Assembly: GCA_024281095.1 (NCBI GenBank)
Contig: JAMXLJ010000035.1
Coordinates: forward strand, 1-35,342
Direction: 5' to 3'
Length of the DNA stretch: 35,342 nt
DNA from: Acidimicrobiia bacterium
Lineage (GTDB): Bacteria > Actinomycetota > Acidimicrobiia > IMCC26256 > JAMXLJ01
This document shows, in pieces, positions 29,085 through 35,342 of this stretch. The stretch's first letter is position 1, and each line of letters begins with the position of its first letter. A program made the position numbers and the translations under genes. Below the pieces are notes generated by a model, which did not search any database, had not been told where the DNA came from, and worked only from the letters and a program-made list of their open reading frames with translations.

Positions 29085-31571
29085 GTGTACACATCGGCGA
29101 TCGCAAGACCGAACCGACTCCGTGTTCTCGCCCTGCCGCTGATCTTCGCGACCCTTGTCGCGGTGTTGCCCGGGACCGCGGCGGCAAAGCTGGGGGGTAA
29201 CCGGGCCCGTGCGCGAGCCTCGACCGGTGTCGACTGGTCGGCCCGGTGGATCGGCCGGAACGACCCTCGCACGCCGCCGTTCCCGGGTCAGCAGGCCGCG
29301 GCGCCGCTGTTGCGCAAGGAGTTCCGCATCAGCGGGCGCGTGGCGACCGCGCGGCTGCACATCGCGGGGCTCGGGTACTACGTCGCGTGGATCGACGGGC
29401 GTCGCGTGGGTGATCAGGTGCTCGATCCCGGGCCGACGCAGTACGCAAGCGACGCCGTGTCGCGCAGCTTCGACGTCACCGAACTGCTGCGCCGGGGTGA
29501 GAACGCGATCGGGGTGATGCTCGGGCGCAGCTACTTCGCGGAGACCGCCGTCGACACGTTCGGCTGGGGGATCCGCGCGGACCGGCACGAACCGCGGCTG
29601 CTCGCCCAGATCGACGTCACGTATCGCGACGGGTCGACGGCCCGGATCGTCACCGACGGCACCTGGCAGATGACCGACGGGCCGATCACCGACGATCTCT
29701 ACTTCGGAGAGCACTACGACGCGCGGCGCGAGCAGCCCGGCTGGACCACGCCGCGCTTCGACGCGTCGAGTTGGACTCCGGCTCCGGTGCAGCCGTCGCC
29801 CACTGCACACGTGGTCGAGACCACGATGCAGCCGATCCGGATCACCGACACGCTCGCTCCAGTGGCGATCAGCACACCGAAATCCGGCGTACGCGTCTAC
29901 GACTTCGGCGGTCAGCACGCCGGCTGGGCTCGGATCGCGGTACGCGGCACGGCGGGTACGACGGTCACGCTGATGTACGGCGAGACGCTCAACGCCGACG
30001 GAACCGTCTTCCTCCAGGACACCCCACCGGGTCACGTCGACACCTACACCCTGAAGGGCGCGGACCAGGAGACCTGGGAGCCGAGCTTCACGCGCCATCC
30101 GCTGCACTACATCGAGGTGTCGTTCAGCCCCGACCTGCCGCGGGCATTCTCGATCACCGCGCGCGTGAACCACAACGACGTCGAACGGACGGGCAGCTTC
30201 GCGAGCTCCAACGGCCTCCTGAACCGGATCGAGGCCAACCAGGTCCGAACGGTGCTCGACAACCTCTGGGGCTTCCCCACCGACACGCCGTGGCGCGACC
30301 GCCAGGGGTGGACCGCCGACGCGTGGCTGTACATGGACTCGGCGATCGACAACTTCGACATGCGCGGCTTCTACGAGCAGTGGCTGCAGGCGTACCGCGA
30401 CTCGCAGGCGCGCGACGGCACGCTTCCCGTGATCGCCCCGGCACCGCGCGGGGGACTCGCGGACTCCTTCGCCAACGACCCCTCGTGGTCGGGCACCCTG
30501 ATCTTCGACGCGTGGCAGCTCTACCAGCACTACGGCGATCGCAGCTTCGTGAGCGACAACTACGACACGGCGAAGCGGTGGATGGATCTCTTGGCGTCGA
30601 ACATCGCCCGCACCGGCGGTGTCTACACGGGCTTCTCGTTCGGCGACTGGGCCGCGCCGGGATCCGAGAACGGCACGGACGGTCTGCTCGCCGCGCCCGA
30701 AGGGTCGGGGCTCACGGCACCGGGCGTCCCACTGCCGACCGCGAACGCCGACCTCTACGAGGAGGCTCGCACCCTGGCGCGCATGGCGCGAACGCTCGGC
30801 AAGACGGCGGACGCCGTCGTCTACGACGCGCTGGCCGGCCGGATCGAGGACGCGTTCAACGCGACCTTCTTCGACGCGACCACGAACACGTACCAGAACC
30901 GCAGGCGGGTCGGATACCGGCAGACGTCGAACGTCGTGGCGTTGTTCTACGGCCTCGTACCCGCGGAACACGAGCGGGCCGTCTACGCCAACCTGATCGC
31001 GGACATTCACGGGCGCGGCGACCACCTGAACACCGGAGCGATCGGCACGAAGATGCTCCTGCACGTCCTCACGGCGCACGGCGACACCGACCTGGCGTAC
31101 CGCATCGCGACCCAGACGACGTATCCGAGTTGGGGCTACTGGATCAGCCAGGGCGCCAACACGTCGTGGGAGACGTGGTCGCACACCGGCGGGTTCCTCT
31201 CCGAAGACCACGCCTTCCTCGGCACGCTGAACGACTGGCTGTACCACGACCTGGCCGGGGTCCGCCCGGCTGCGCCCGGATTCGTGAAGGTTCTCGTCCA
31301 CCCGGCACTCCCGACGGGTCTCGACCACGCGTCCGCCACGATCGCGACGACCCGCGGGCCGGTCACGTCGTCGTGGCACCGCGGCACTCGCGGCTTCGTG
31401 ATCCACGTCGACCTTCCCGGCGACACGACCGCGGAGGTCGACGTTCCTCTCGTCACCGACGGTCGTATACGCGTACGCAACCATCATGGCGTCGAGTACG
31501 TGCGCACGGATCCGGGTTTCGCCGTCTACACGGTTGACGGGGGCCGTCACGACTTCGTCGTCACTGCATAG
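29085..31571 (+). CDS. Secreted GH78-type alpha-L-rhamnosidase-like glycosidase
   Basis: An 828-aa protein with a signal peptide (hydrophobic RVLALPLIFATLVAVLPG, likely cut after AAA about residue 34), N-terminal beta domains (WSARWIGRNDP, VYDFGGQHAGWARI), an (alpha/alpha)6 barrel from about residue 360 and a C-terminal beta domain. In GH78 the acid region reads D-x-P-x-x-E; here it is Asp400-Thr-Pro-Trp-Arg-Asp405, so the usual general-acid Glu appears as Asp. The general-base Glu is kept as Glu696 in NTSWETW, and the context EDHAFLGTLNDWLYHDLAGV fits the family. It should release rhamnose or a related sugar from glycosides outside the cell. GTG 29085 has no clear ribosome binding site, so the start is uncertain by a few codons. 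It is the only plainly secreted glycosidase here. Confidence 0.87.
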   Translation: MYTSAIARPNRLRVLALPLIFATLVAVLPGTAAAKLGGNRARARASTGVDWSARWIGRNDPRTPPFPGQQAAAPLLRKEFRISGRVATARLHIAGLGYYVAWIDGRRVGDQVLDPGPTQYASDAVSRSFDVTELLRRGENAIGVMLGRSYFAETAVDTFGWGIRADRHEPRLLAQIDVTYRDGSTARIVTDGTWQMTDGPITDDLYFGEHYDARREQPGWTTPRFDASSWTPAPVQPSPTAHVVETTMQPIRITDTLAPVAISTPKSGVRVYDFGGQHAGWARIAVRGTAGTTVTLMYGETLNADGTVFLQDTPPGHVDTYTLKGADQETWEPSFTRHPLHYIEVSFSPDLPRAFSITARVNHNDVERTGSFASSNGLLNRIEANQVRTVLDNLWGFPTDTPWRDRQGWTADAWLYMDSAIDNFDMRGFYEQWLQAYRDSQARDGTLPVIAPAPRGGLADSFANDPSWSGTLIFDAWQLYQHYGDRSFVSDNYDTAKRWMDLLASNIARTGGVYTGFSFGDWAAPGSENGTDGLLAAPEGSGLTAPGVPLPTANADLYEEARTLARMARTLGKTADAVVYDALAGRIEDAFNATFFDATTNTYQNRRRVGYRQTSNVVALFYGLVPAEHERAVYANLIADIHGRGDHLNTGAIGTKMLLHVLTAHGDTDLAYRIATQTTYPSWGYWISQGANTSWETWSHTGGFLSEDHAFLGTLNDWLYHDLAGVRPAAPGFVKVLVHPALPTGLDHASATIATTRGPVTSSWHRGTRGFVIHVDLPGDTTAEVDVPLVTDGRIRVRNHHGVEYVRTDPGFAVYTVDGGRHDFVVTA

Positions 31572-31658
31572 ACGGCTCCGGTGCCGCCGCAGTCGTCGGG
31601 CGCATGCCTGTTCGTCCGCGAGCCAGACTGGGCCGTCGCCATCGCTCTGGAGGAACCT

Positions 31659-32537
31659 GTGCAACACGCCATCGACTACGCCGACTACGACCTCGTCCTG
31701 CTCGACGACCCTTCGCCGGGTGTTCGCCGCATCACACTCAACCGGCCCGAGAAACGCAACGCGCTCAACCATCCGCTGCGCGGGCAGCTGTTGCAGGCGC
31801 TGCGCGAAGGCGACCAGGACGACTCGGTCCGCGTGCAGATCATCCGGGGCGCGGGGCCGTCGTTCTCCGCCGGCTACGACCTCGGCGGCGGCAACGACGG
31901 CCACGAGATGCCCTTCTACACGCCGGCGGGCGAGGGACAGTGGCCCCGTCACGTCACCGAGAGCTGGATGAGCATCTGGGACCTGGCCAAGCCGGTCATC
32001 GCCCAGGTCCACGGCTACTGCCTTGCCGGCGGCAGCGAGCTGGCGACCGGATGCGACCTCGTCTACGTCGCGGAAGATGCGCAAATGGGGTATCCGGCCG
32101 TGCGTTTCGGCGTGCCCGACATGCACTTCCACGCGTGGTTCGTCGGCATGCGCACGGCGATGGAGATGATGCTGACCGGCGACTCCATCTCGGGTACCGA
32201 AGCGGTCGAGCGCGGGTGGGCCAACCGCGCGTTCCCGGTGGAGGACCTCGACGAGCGCGTCGTCGAGATCGCCTCGCGTATCGCGAAGATGCCGCCTGAC
32301 ATCGTGTCGTTGAACAAGCGGATCGTGCACCGCGGGATGGAGATCATGGGCCTGCGCACGGCGATCCGCGCCGGCACCGAGATGTGCGCGCTCGGTACCC
32401 ACCAGAAGAGCCTGCACGACTTCGTCGCCCGGACGCGCGACCAGGGGCTGACGTCGGCGTTGACGGATCGGGACGGCGCCTTCGGCGACTACCGCACCGC
32501 GTCAGAGCAGCCGCGCAACTCCGGCACGGCGTCGTAA
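31659..32537 (+). CDS. Enoyl-CoA hydratase/isomerase family protein
   Basis: A 292-aa crotonase-fold protein. The oxyanion-hole segments are GAGPSFSAGYDL (64-75) and GYCLAGGSELATGCD (119-133). Glu127 corresponds to the first catalytic Glu of enoyl-CoA hydratase (Glu144 in the rat enzyme). At the place of the second (Glu164) it has Ala147, in GYPAVRFG, so ordinary hydration may be impaired and an isomerase, hydrolase or other crotonase reaction is possible. GGAGG (31649-31653) stands 5 nt before GTG 31659, which fixes the start; ATG-type starts further upstream are not supported. It is 33 bp before the alpha/beta hydrolase and likely co-transcribed with it. Confidence 0.9.
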   Translation: MQHAIDYADYDLVLLDDPSPGVRRITLNRPEKRNALNHPLRGQLLQALREGDQDDSVRVQIIRGAGPSFSAGYDLGGGNDGHEMPFYTPAGEGQWPRHVTESWMSIWDLAKPVIAQVHGYCLAGGSELATGCDLVYVAEDAQMGYPAVRFGVPDMHFHAWFVGMRTAMEMMLTGDSISGTEAVERGWANRAFPVEDLDERVVEIASRIAKMPPDIVSLNKRIVHRGMEIMGLRTAIRAGTEMCALGTHQKSLHDFVARTRDQGLTSALTDRDGAFGDYRTASEQPRNSGTAS

Positions 32538-32570
32538 CCCTCGACGTCACGGCTGTCGGAGACTGCCCGA

Positions 32571-33452
32571 ATGTCGATCGAGACCAGCACGACCGTGTTC
32601 ACAGGCCGCGATGGCAACCGCCTGGTTGCCGACGTAGCGGGCGACCCGAGTGCTCCGCCGGTGGTCCTCCTCCACGGCGGCGGACAGACCCGTCATTCCT
32701 GGGGTACGACGTTGCACGCGCTCGCGGCCGGCGGGTGGCGCGCCTTCTCGGTGGACCTCCGCGGCCATGGAGACAGCGATTGGGCCCGCGACGGCGACTA
32801 CACCCTCGACGCGTTCGCGGGTGACGTCGTCGCAATCACGCGTGCGCTCCCACTGCCACCGGCGCTCGTCGGCGCGTCGCTCGGCGGCGTCGCATCACTT
32901 GCGGCGATCGGCGAACGCCCCGACGAGGCCGTCGCGCGGGCGCTCGTGCTGGTGGACGTCGCGCCGCGCATCGAGCCCGCCGGTCGCGACCGCATCGGCG
33001 CGTTCATGGCCGAGCACGTCGAGGAGGGCTTCCCGTCGCTCGATGCTGTGGCCGACGCGGTCCACGCGTACAACCCGCACCGGCCGAGGCCAAAGGACGT
33101 GTCGGGCCTCCGCAAGAACCTTCGCCTGCGGAACGGTCGCTGGTACTGGCACTGGGATCCGGCATTCCTGACCGGACGGCTCGGCAGCACCGACGAGACC
33201 CGGTCGGCCCTGGTTGATCCCGAACGGTTGGAACGCGCCGCCCGTGCGCTGACCATCCCGACGTTGCTCGTGCGCGGGCGGGTCAGCGACCTTCTGAGCG
33301 AGGAAGGAGCGCTCGAACTGCTCACACTCGTTCCGCACGCGCGGATGGTCGACGTCGCCGGCGCAGGGCACATGGTCGCGGGCGACCGGAACGACATCTT
33401 CAACGACGCAATCGTCGACTTCCTGCGGCTCGTACGCAGCTCGTCCGCGTAG
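32571..33452 (+). CDS. Alpha/beta-fold hydrolase
   Basis: A 293-aa serine hydrolase. The oxyanion region VVLLHGGGQTRHSW leads to VDLRGHGDSDW and the nucleophile elbow GASLG with Ser103. Asp240 in GRVSDLLSE and His267 in GAGHMVAGD complete a plausible triad. The cap region between about 130 and 225 is short and basic (NPHRPRPKDVSGLRKNLRLR). Such proteins hydrolyse esters, lactones, C-C bonds or epoxides; Ser as nucleophile argues against epoxide or haloalkane chemistry. ATG 32571 follows the crotonase gene at 33 bp, and the stop is 6 bp from the convergent TetR. It may act after the crotonase-like enzyme, but this is inference. Confidence 0.9.
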   Translation: MSIETSTTVFTGRDGNRLVADVAGDPSAPPVVLLHGGGQTRHSWGTTLHALAAGGWRAFSVDLRGHGDSDWARDGDYTLDAFAGDVVAITRALPLPPALVGASLGGVASLAAIGERPDEAVARALVLVDVAPRIEPAGRDRIGAFMAEHVEEGFPSLDAVADAVHAYNPHRPRPKDVSGLRKNLRLRNGRWYWHWDPAFLTGRLGSTDETRSALVDPERLERAARALTIPTLLVRGRVSDLLSEEGALELLTLVPHARMVDVAGAGHMVAGDRNDIFNDAIVDFLRLVRSSSA

Positions 33453-33458
33453 GTGGCA

Positions 33459-34148
33459 TCACTCGGAAGAAGGGCGACGACGTGATCTGCGGCCCTCGCC
33501 GCGGCCGCCGTCGTCGAGCAGCGTGCGTACGAGCGAGTCCCCCAGCCATTGCGTGTACTGCTCGTCGCTCCAGCCTCTGACTTCACGCAACAAGCGCGCG
33601 ACGTCGGGACTTGCGAGTGCCCAGATGATCTCCGCGGCCCGGTCGTTGTCCACACGCAAACGCCCGGTCGCGGCGACCCAGCTCGCGAAGTTCCGCATGT
33701 TGCGCAGCCGGTATTCGTTCATCTCGGCGTACACGTTCGCGGCGTCCGGTTCGACCGCGCCCGCGGTGCGCAGGATCTCGTAGATGCCGCCGAGCCGGTT
33801 CAGGATCGTCGTGATGTCGCGGGCGAAGAGCTCGAGCTGGCGCCGGGCGTCTCGTTCGTCACGAAGGCGCGCGATCTCCGGCCGGTCGAGCACGTTGGCC
33901 TCACCCGCGGGGGCGAGCCGCGCGTCGATGATCGCCGTCAGGACGCGGATCTTCGAGCCGAAAGTCGCGTAGACGGTGTCGGGCGCGACGCCCGCGGCGC
34001 CGGCGATGTCGCGGATCGTCGTGCGGGCATAGCCGTTCGCCTCGAACAGCTCGCCCGCGGCGTCCACGATGCGCGCCCGAGTCCGTGCCGCCTGTTCCTG
34101 TCGCACCGTCGAGCGGTACGCACGCTTCTTGACAGGGCGAGGTGCCAT
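33459..34148 (-). CDS. TetR/AcrR-family transcriptional regulator
   Basis: A 229-aa regulator of normal TetR length. The N-terminal HTH (about 22-68) contains ARIVDAAGELFEANGYARTT, IRDIAGAAGVAPDTVY and ATFGSKIRVL. The C-terminal part is the helical ligand-binding and dimerisation domain, closing with a basic tail (GRGEGRRSRRRPSSE) that may be disordered. ATG 34148 starts the protein; the first 20 residues are Arg/Lys-rich, as often seen. A perfect 13-bp palindrome (34166-34178) lies 17 bp upstream, between this gene and the divergent ABM/zinc-ribbon gene, and is the likely autoregulatory operator. The ligand is unknown. Confidence 0.92.
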   Translation of the reverse strand: MAPRPVKKRAYRSTVRQEQAARTRARIVDAAGELFEANGYARTTIRDIAGAAGVAPDTVYATFGSKIRVLTAIIDARLAPAGEANVLDRPEIARLRDERDARRQLELFARDITTILNRLGGIYEILRTAGAVEPDAANVYAEMNEYRLRNMRNFASWVAATGRLRVDNDRAAEIIWALASPDVARLLREVRGWSDEQYTQWLGDSLVRTLLDDGGRGEGRRSRRRPSSE

Positions 34149-34165
34149 CGCTACTTTCGTCCGAT

Positions 34166-34178
34166 CGTTACTGTAACG
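34166..34178. promoter_or_regulatory. Putative TetR operator, perfect palindrome
   Basis: CGTTAC-T-GTAACG is a perfect 6-1-6 inverted repeat in the 79-bp gap between a TetR gene (start 34148) and the divergent ABM/zinc-ribbon gene (start 34228). Its GTAAC half resembles one half of the operator-like repeats at 14393, but the spacing differs, so a different regulator is expected. Control of both flanking genes is inferred from position. Confidence 0.6.
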
Positions 34179-34227
34179 AATCGAGTCGTGGTCGGATCAT
34201 AACCCGAGCCCCGTCGAGGAGGACCTG

Positions 34228-34758
34228 ATGGCCGAACCGCAGGCGTTTCCGCCGCCACCCGAGGTCATCGCGGCGATGGCCGCCATCCCCCGGCTCCAAC
34301 TCGGACCCACGATCCTCGTCACACAAGACGGACCCGCCGGCGACCTCGGGCCCGAAGCCGCGGGCGCGATTCTCATCCTCGAAGCCACGTTCGACCGCGA
34401 GGAAGGAGCTCACGAGTTCTGGCAGGCGGCCCTGCCGCTCATGGAGCAACTGGCCGACGCACCGGGGTTCATCCGGCGATACAGCTTCCCCACGAACCGC
34501 AGCATCACGTTGCTCGCGTTGTGGCGGACGGTCGAGGACGCGCAACGCTACGCCGCGTCGCCGGCCCACCGCGCGGCCAGCCGGGCGTTGTTCAGCCGGT
34601 CCTGGCAGCACAGCCACTTCGCGGGGCTATGGGAGCTGCGCTCGAACCACGGCCGCGTGTTCTTCTGCGAATGCGGCGCGGCCACGAAGGCGCCCGCGAC
34701 CGCATGTCAATCATGCGGCACGGGGATCACCGACATCTACCGGCTCGCGCGCGCGTGA
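34228..34758 (+). CDS. Antibiotic-biosynthesis-monooxygenase-like domain fused to a C-terminal zinc ribbon
   Basis: A 176-aa protein with a dimeric alpha/beta-barrel domain (about 45-140): AILILEATFDREEGAHEFW, DAPGFIRRYSFPTNRS, ITLLALWRTVEDAQRYAASP and AASRALFSRSWQHSHFAGLW, the pattern of the ABM family. The C-terminus adds a mini zinc ribbon with Cys147, 149, 160 and 163 (C-x-C-x10-C-x2-C). ABM proteins are cofactor-free monooxygenases, heme-degrading enzymes or binding proteins; the added ribbon suggests a structural metal, or contact with a partner. AGGAGG (34217-34222) is 5 nt before the ATG. It is divergent from the TetR and is probably its target. The N-terminal 40 residues are Pro-rich and unassigned. 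Confidence 0.75.
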   Translation: MAEPQAFPPPPEVIAAMAAIPRLQLGPTILVTQDGPAGDLGPEAAGAILILEATFDREEGAHEFWQAALPLMEQLADAPGFIRRYSFPTNRSITLLALWRTVEDAQRYAASPAHRAASRALFSRSWQHSHFAGLWELRSNHGRVFFCECGAATKAPATACQSCGTGITDIYRLARA

Positions 34759-35107
34759 AGCCGCGAGGAAGACGACGGGTGCGTCGAGCCCGTCTGCGGC
34801 CGCAGTGACCCGCCGCTCTGCCGACGCCGGCTCGGAGGTGGAGCAGCCGGACCCCAGGAAAATTGGATGACAACCGCTCGGGAAAAGCCGGACGCGTCGC
34901 AACCATTGCGTCAAATGGGCGACAGCACTACAGACACGTGCGAATGTCGCGTTGCCCTGTTGATTGCGGCAATACCGGGATAACGTTCATGCGAGGCAGG
35001 GCTGCGCGGGGGGTGGGCATGGCGGGTGTCGACGGACGCGTTCTCGCACACATGGGCACCGGCGTGCCCGGCGCGCCCGCGCTGATCGCGGCGCGAAAGA
35101 GACCGTC
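34759..35107. other. Intergenic region between the ABM/zinc-ribbon and proline-rich genes
   Basis: These 349 bp contain no gene I can support. Near the start there is a 6-bp stem (GACGGG/CCCGTC, 34774-34794) that touches a perfect 12-bp palindrome CTGCGGCCGCAG (34794-34805). These could help to end transcription of the upstream gene, but there is no T tract. The part from 34860 to 34990 is less GC-rich than its surroundings. TTGATT (34960-34965) and TAACGT (34981-34986) are 15 bp apart and could be a weak promoter for the next gene. A reading from 34863 to 35111 has poor codon bias and is not called. Confidence 0.5.
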
Positions 35108-35342
35108 ATGAGCACTGTTCCCCCGCAAGGTCCGCCGCAGGGTCCACCGCCAGGTCCGGGAGCTCCTCCTCCGCCGCCGCCTCCGCCTCCACCTCCTGCT
35201 TCATCTCCGCCGCCCCCCTCCGCTCCTCCGCCTCCACCGCGGAGCGGATTGGGACGCAATCAGGTGATCGCGTTCGTCGTCGCGTTCGCGTTGATCGCGG
35301 GTGCGGTCGCGGGTGTGATCATCGCCACTTCCGGAGGCGGCG
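35108..35342 (+). CDS. Proline-rich single-pass membrane protein, 3' end outside window
   Basis: The reading frame starts at ATG 35108 and is open to the last base (78 complete codons), so the gene is partial. Residues 4-45 are about two-thirds Pro, with PQGPPQGPPPGPGAP followed by 11 consecutive Pro (20-30) and further Pro runs. A basic RSGLGRNQ leads into one hydrophobic segment (about 53-73, VIAFVVAFALIAGAVAGVII), then TSGGG. The layout is that of a membrane protein with a cytoplasmic proline-rich N-terminus and an extracytoplasmic domain still to come, as seen in many actinobacterial DUF4190-like or lipoprotein-like proteins. Weak AAAGAGA precedes the ATG. The function cannot be inferred. 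Confidence 0.7.
   Translation, partial: MSTVPPQGPPQGPPPGPGAPPPPPPPPPPPASSPPPPSAPPPPPRSGLGRNQVIAFVVAFALIAGAVAGVIIATSGGG

Noticed and set aside
28989-32417. A 1142-codon open frame on the minus strand opposite the GH78-type gene
   Set aside because: It is Arg/Val/Asp-rich low-complexity translation antisense to three well-supported genes, a usual product of high GC at third codon positions; no domain is visible.
34774-34805. Rho-independent terminator after the ABM/zinc-ribbon gene
   Set aside because: A stem and a palindrome are present, but the stem is short with a 9-nt loop and no T tract follows.
34863-35111. A small plus-strand frame from TTG 34863 that overlaps the proline-rich gene start
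   Set aside because: Third-position GC is far lower than in neighbouring genes, no motif is visible, and the ribosome binding site is weak.
34987-35259. A glycine-rich minus-strand frame at the window end
   Set aside because: It is the complement of the proline codons of the plus-strand membrane protein; the poly-Gly is a mirror artefact.
1-35342. tRNA/rRNA genes, CRISPR array, insertion sequences, att sites
   Set aside because: I found no cloverleaf-like T-loop motif in a non-coding gap, no regularly spaced repeats, no transposase or integrase and no long flanking direct repeats.

Overview
The window is a GC-rich, densely coded stretch that looks like a chromosomal segment of an actinobacterium. 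The gene mix (four cytochrome P450s, amidohydrolase-2 family enzymes, many short-chain dehydrogenases, TetR regulators, SnoaL/VOC small proteins, Ser/Thr-rich lipoproteins) is what I would expect from Acidimicrobiia or a related lineage. That placement is inference: there is no rRNA, tRNA or other phylogenetic marker here. I saw no insertion sequence, integrase, CRISPR array or prophage.

Layout. (1) 1-8188, plus strand: a two-headed TetR regulator, then an acyl-CoA dehydrogenase, a P450, an SDR, a stand-alone molybdenum hydroxylase large subunit and a second P450, four of the junctions being tight or overlapping. (2) 8193-9607: a divergent SnoaL-like gene and an LLM flavin oxidoreductase only 23 bp apart. 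(3) 14353-9647, minus strand: a five-gene operon (SDR, amidohydrolase, VOC protein, Baeyer-Villiger-type monooxygenase, SDR). (4) 14508-17092, plus strand: a P450 and a second amidohydrolase, divergent from (3). (5) 17214-24730: an orphan ABC substrate-binding lipoprotein, an epoxide hydrolase divergent from a sulfotransferase, an MFS transporter, an unrecognised 145-aa protein, and a SnoaL/P450 pair. (6) 24963-28944: small proteins (a four-Cys HiPIP-like protein, a DUF3558-like lipoprotein, SnoaL, a flavin-binding split-barrel protein, a Cys-rich zinc ribbon), a VOC protein and a DapB-like oxidoreductase. (7) 29085-35342: a secreted GH78-type glycosidase, an enoyl-CoA hydratase homologue, an alpha/beta hydrolase, a TetR divergent from an ABM/zinc-ribbon fusion, and the start of a proline-rich membrane protein cut by the window end.

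Working together. The content suggests uptake and oxidative breakdown of a hydrophobic, probably alicyclic or terpenoid/steroid-like compound: hydroxylation (P450s, Mo hydroxylase), alcohol oxidation (SDRs), Baeyer-Villiger oxygen insertion, hydrolysis (amidohydrolases, epoxide and alpha/beta hydrolases), then CoA-thioester oxidation (acyl-CoA dehydrogenase, enoyl-CoA hydratase homologue). The substrate cannot be read from the sequence.

The most interesting signal is a 16-bp imperfect palindrome found three times in the same orientation: once before the two-headed TetR gene (3-18) and twice, 74 bp apart, in the divergent promoter at 14.4 kb. Its two halves differ in the same way in each copy, which would suit a regulator with two non-identical DNA-binding heads and would tie regions (1), (3) and (4) into one regulon.
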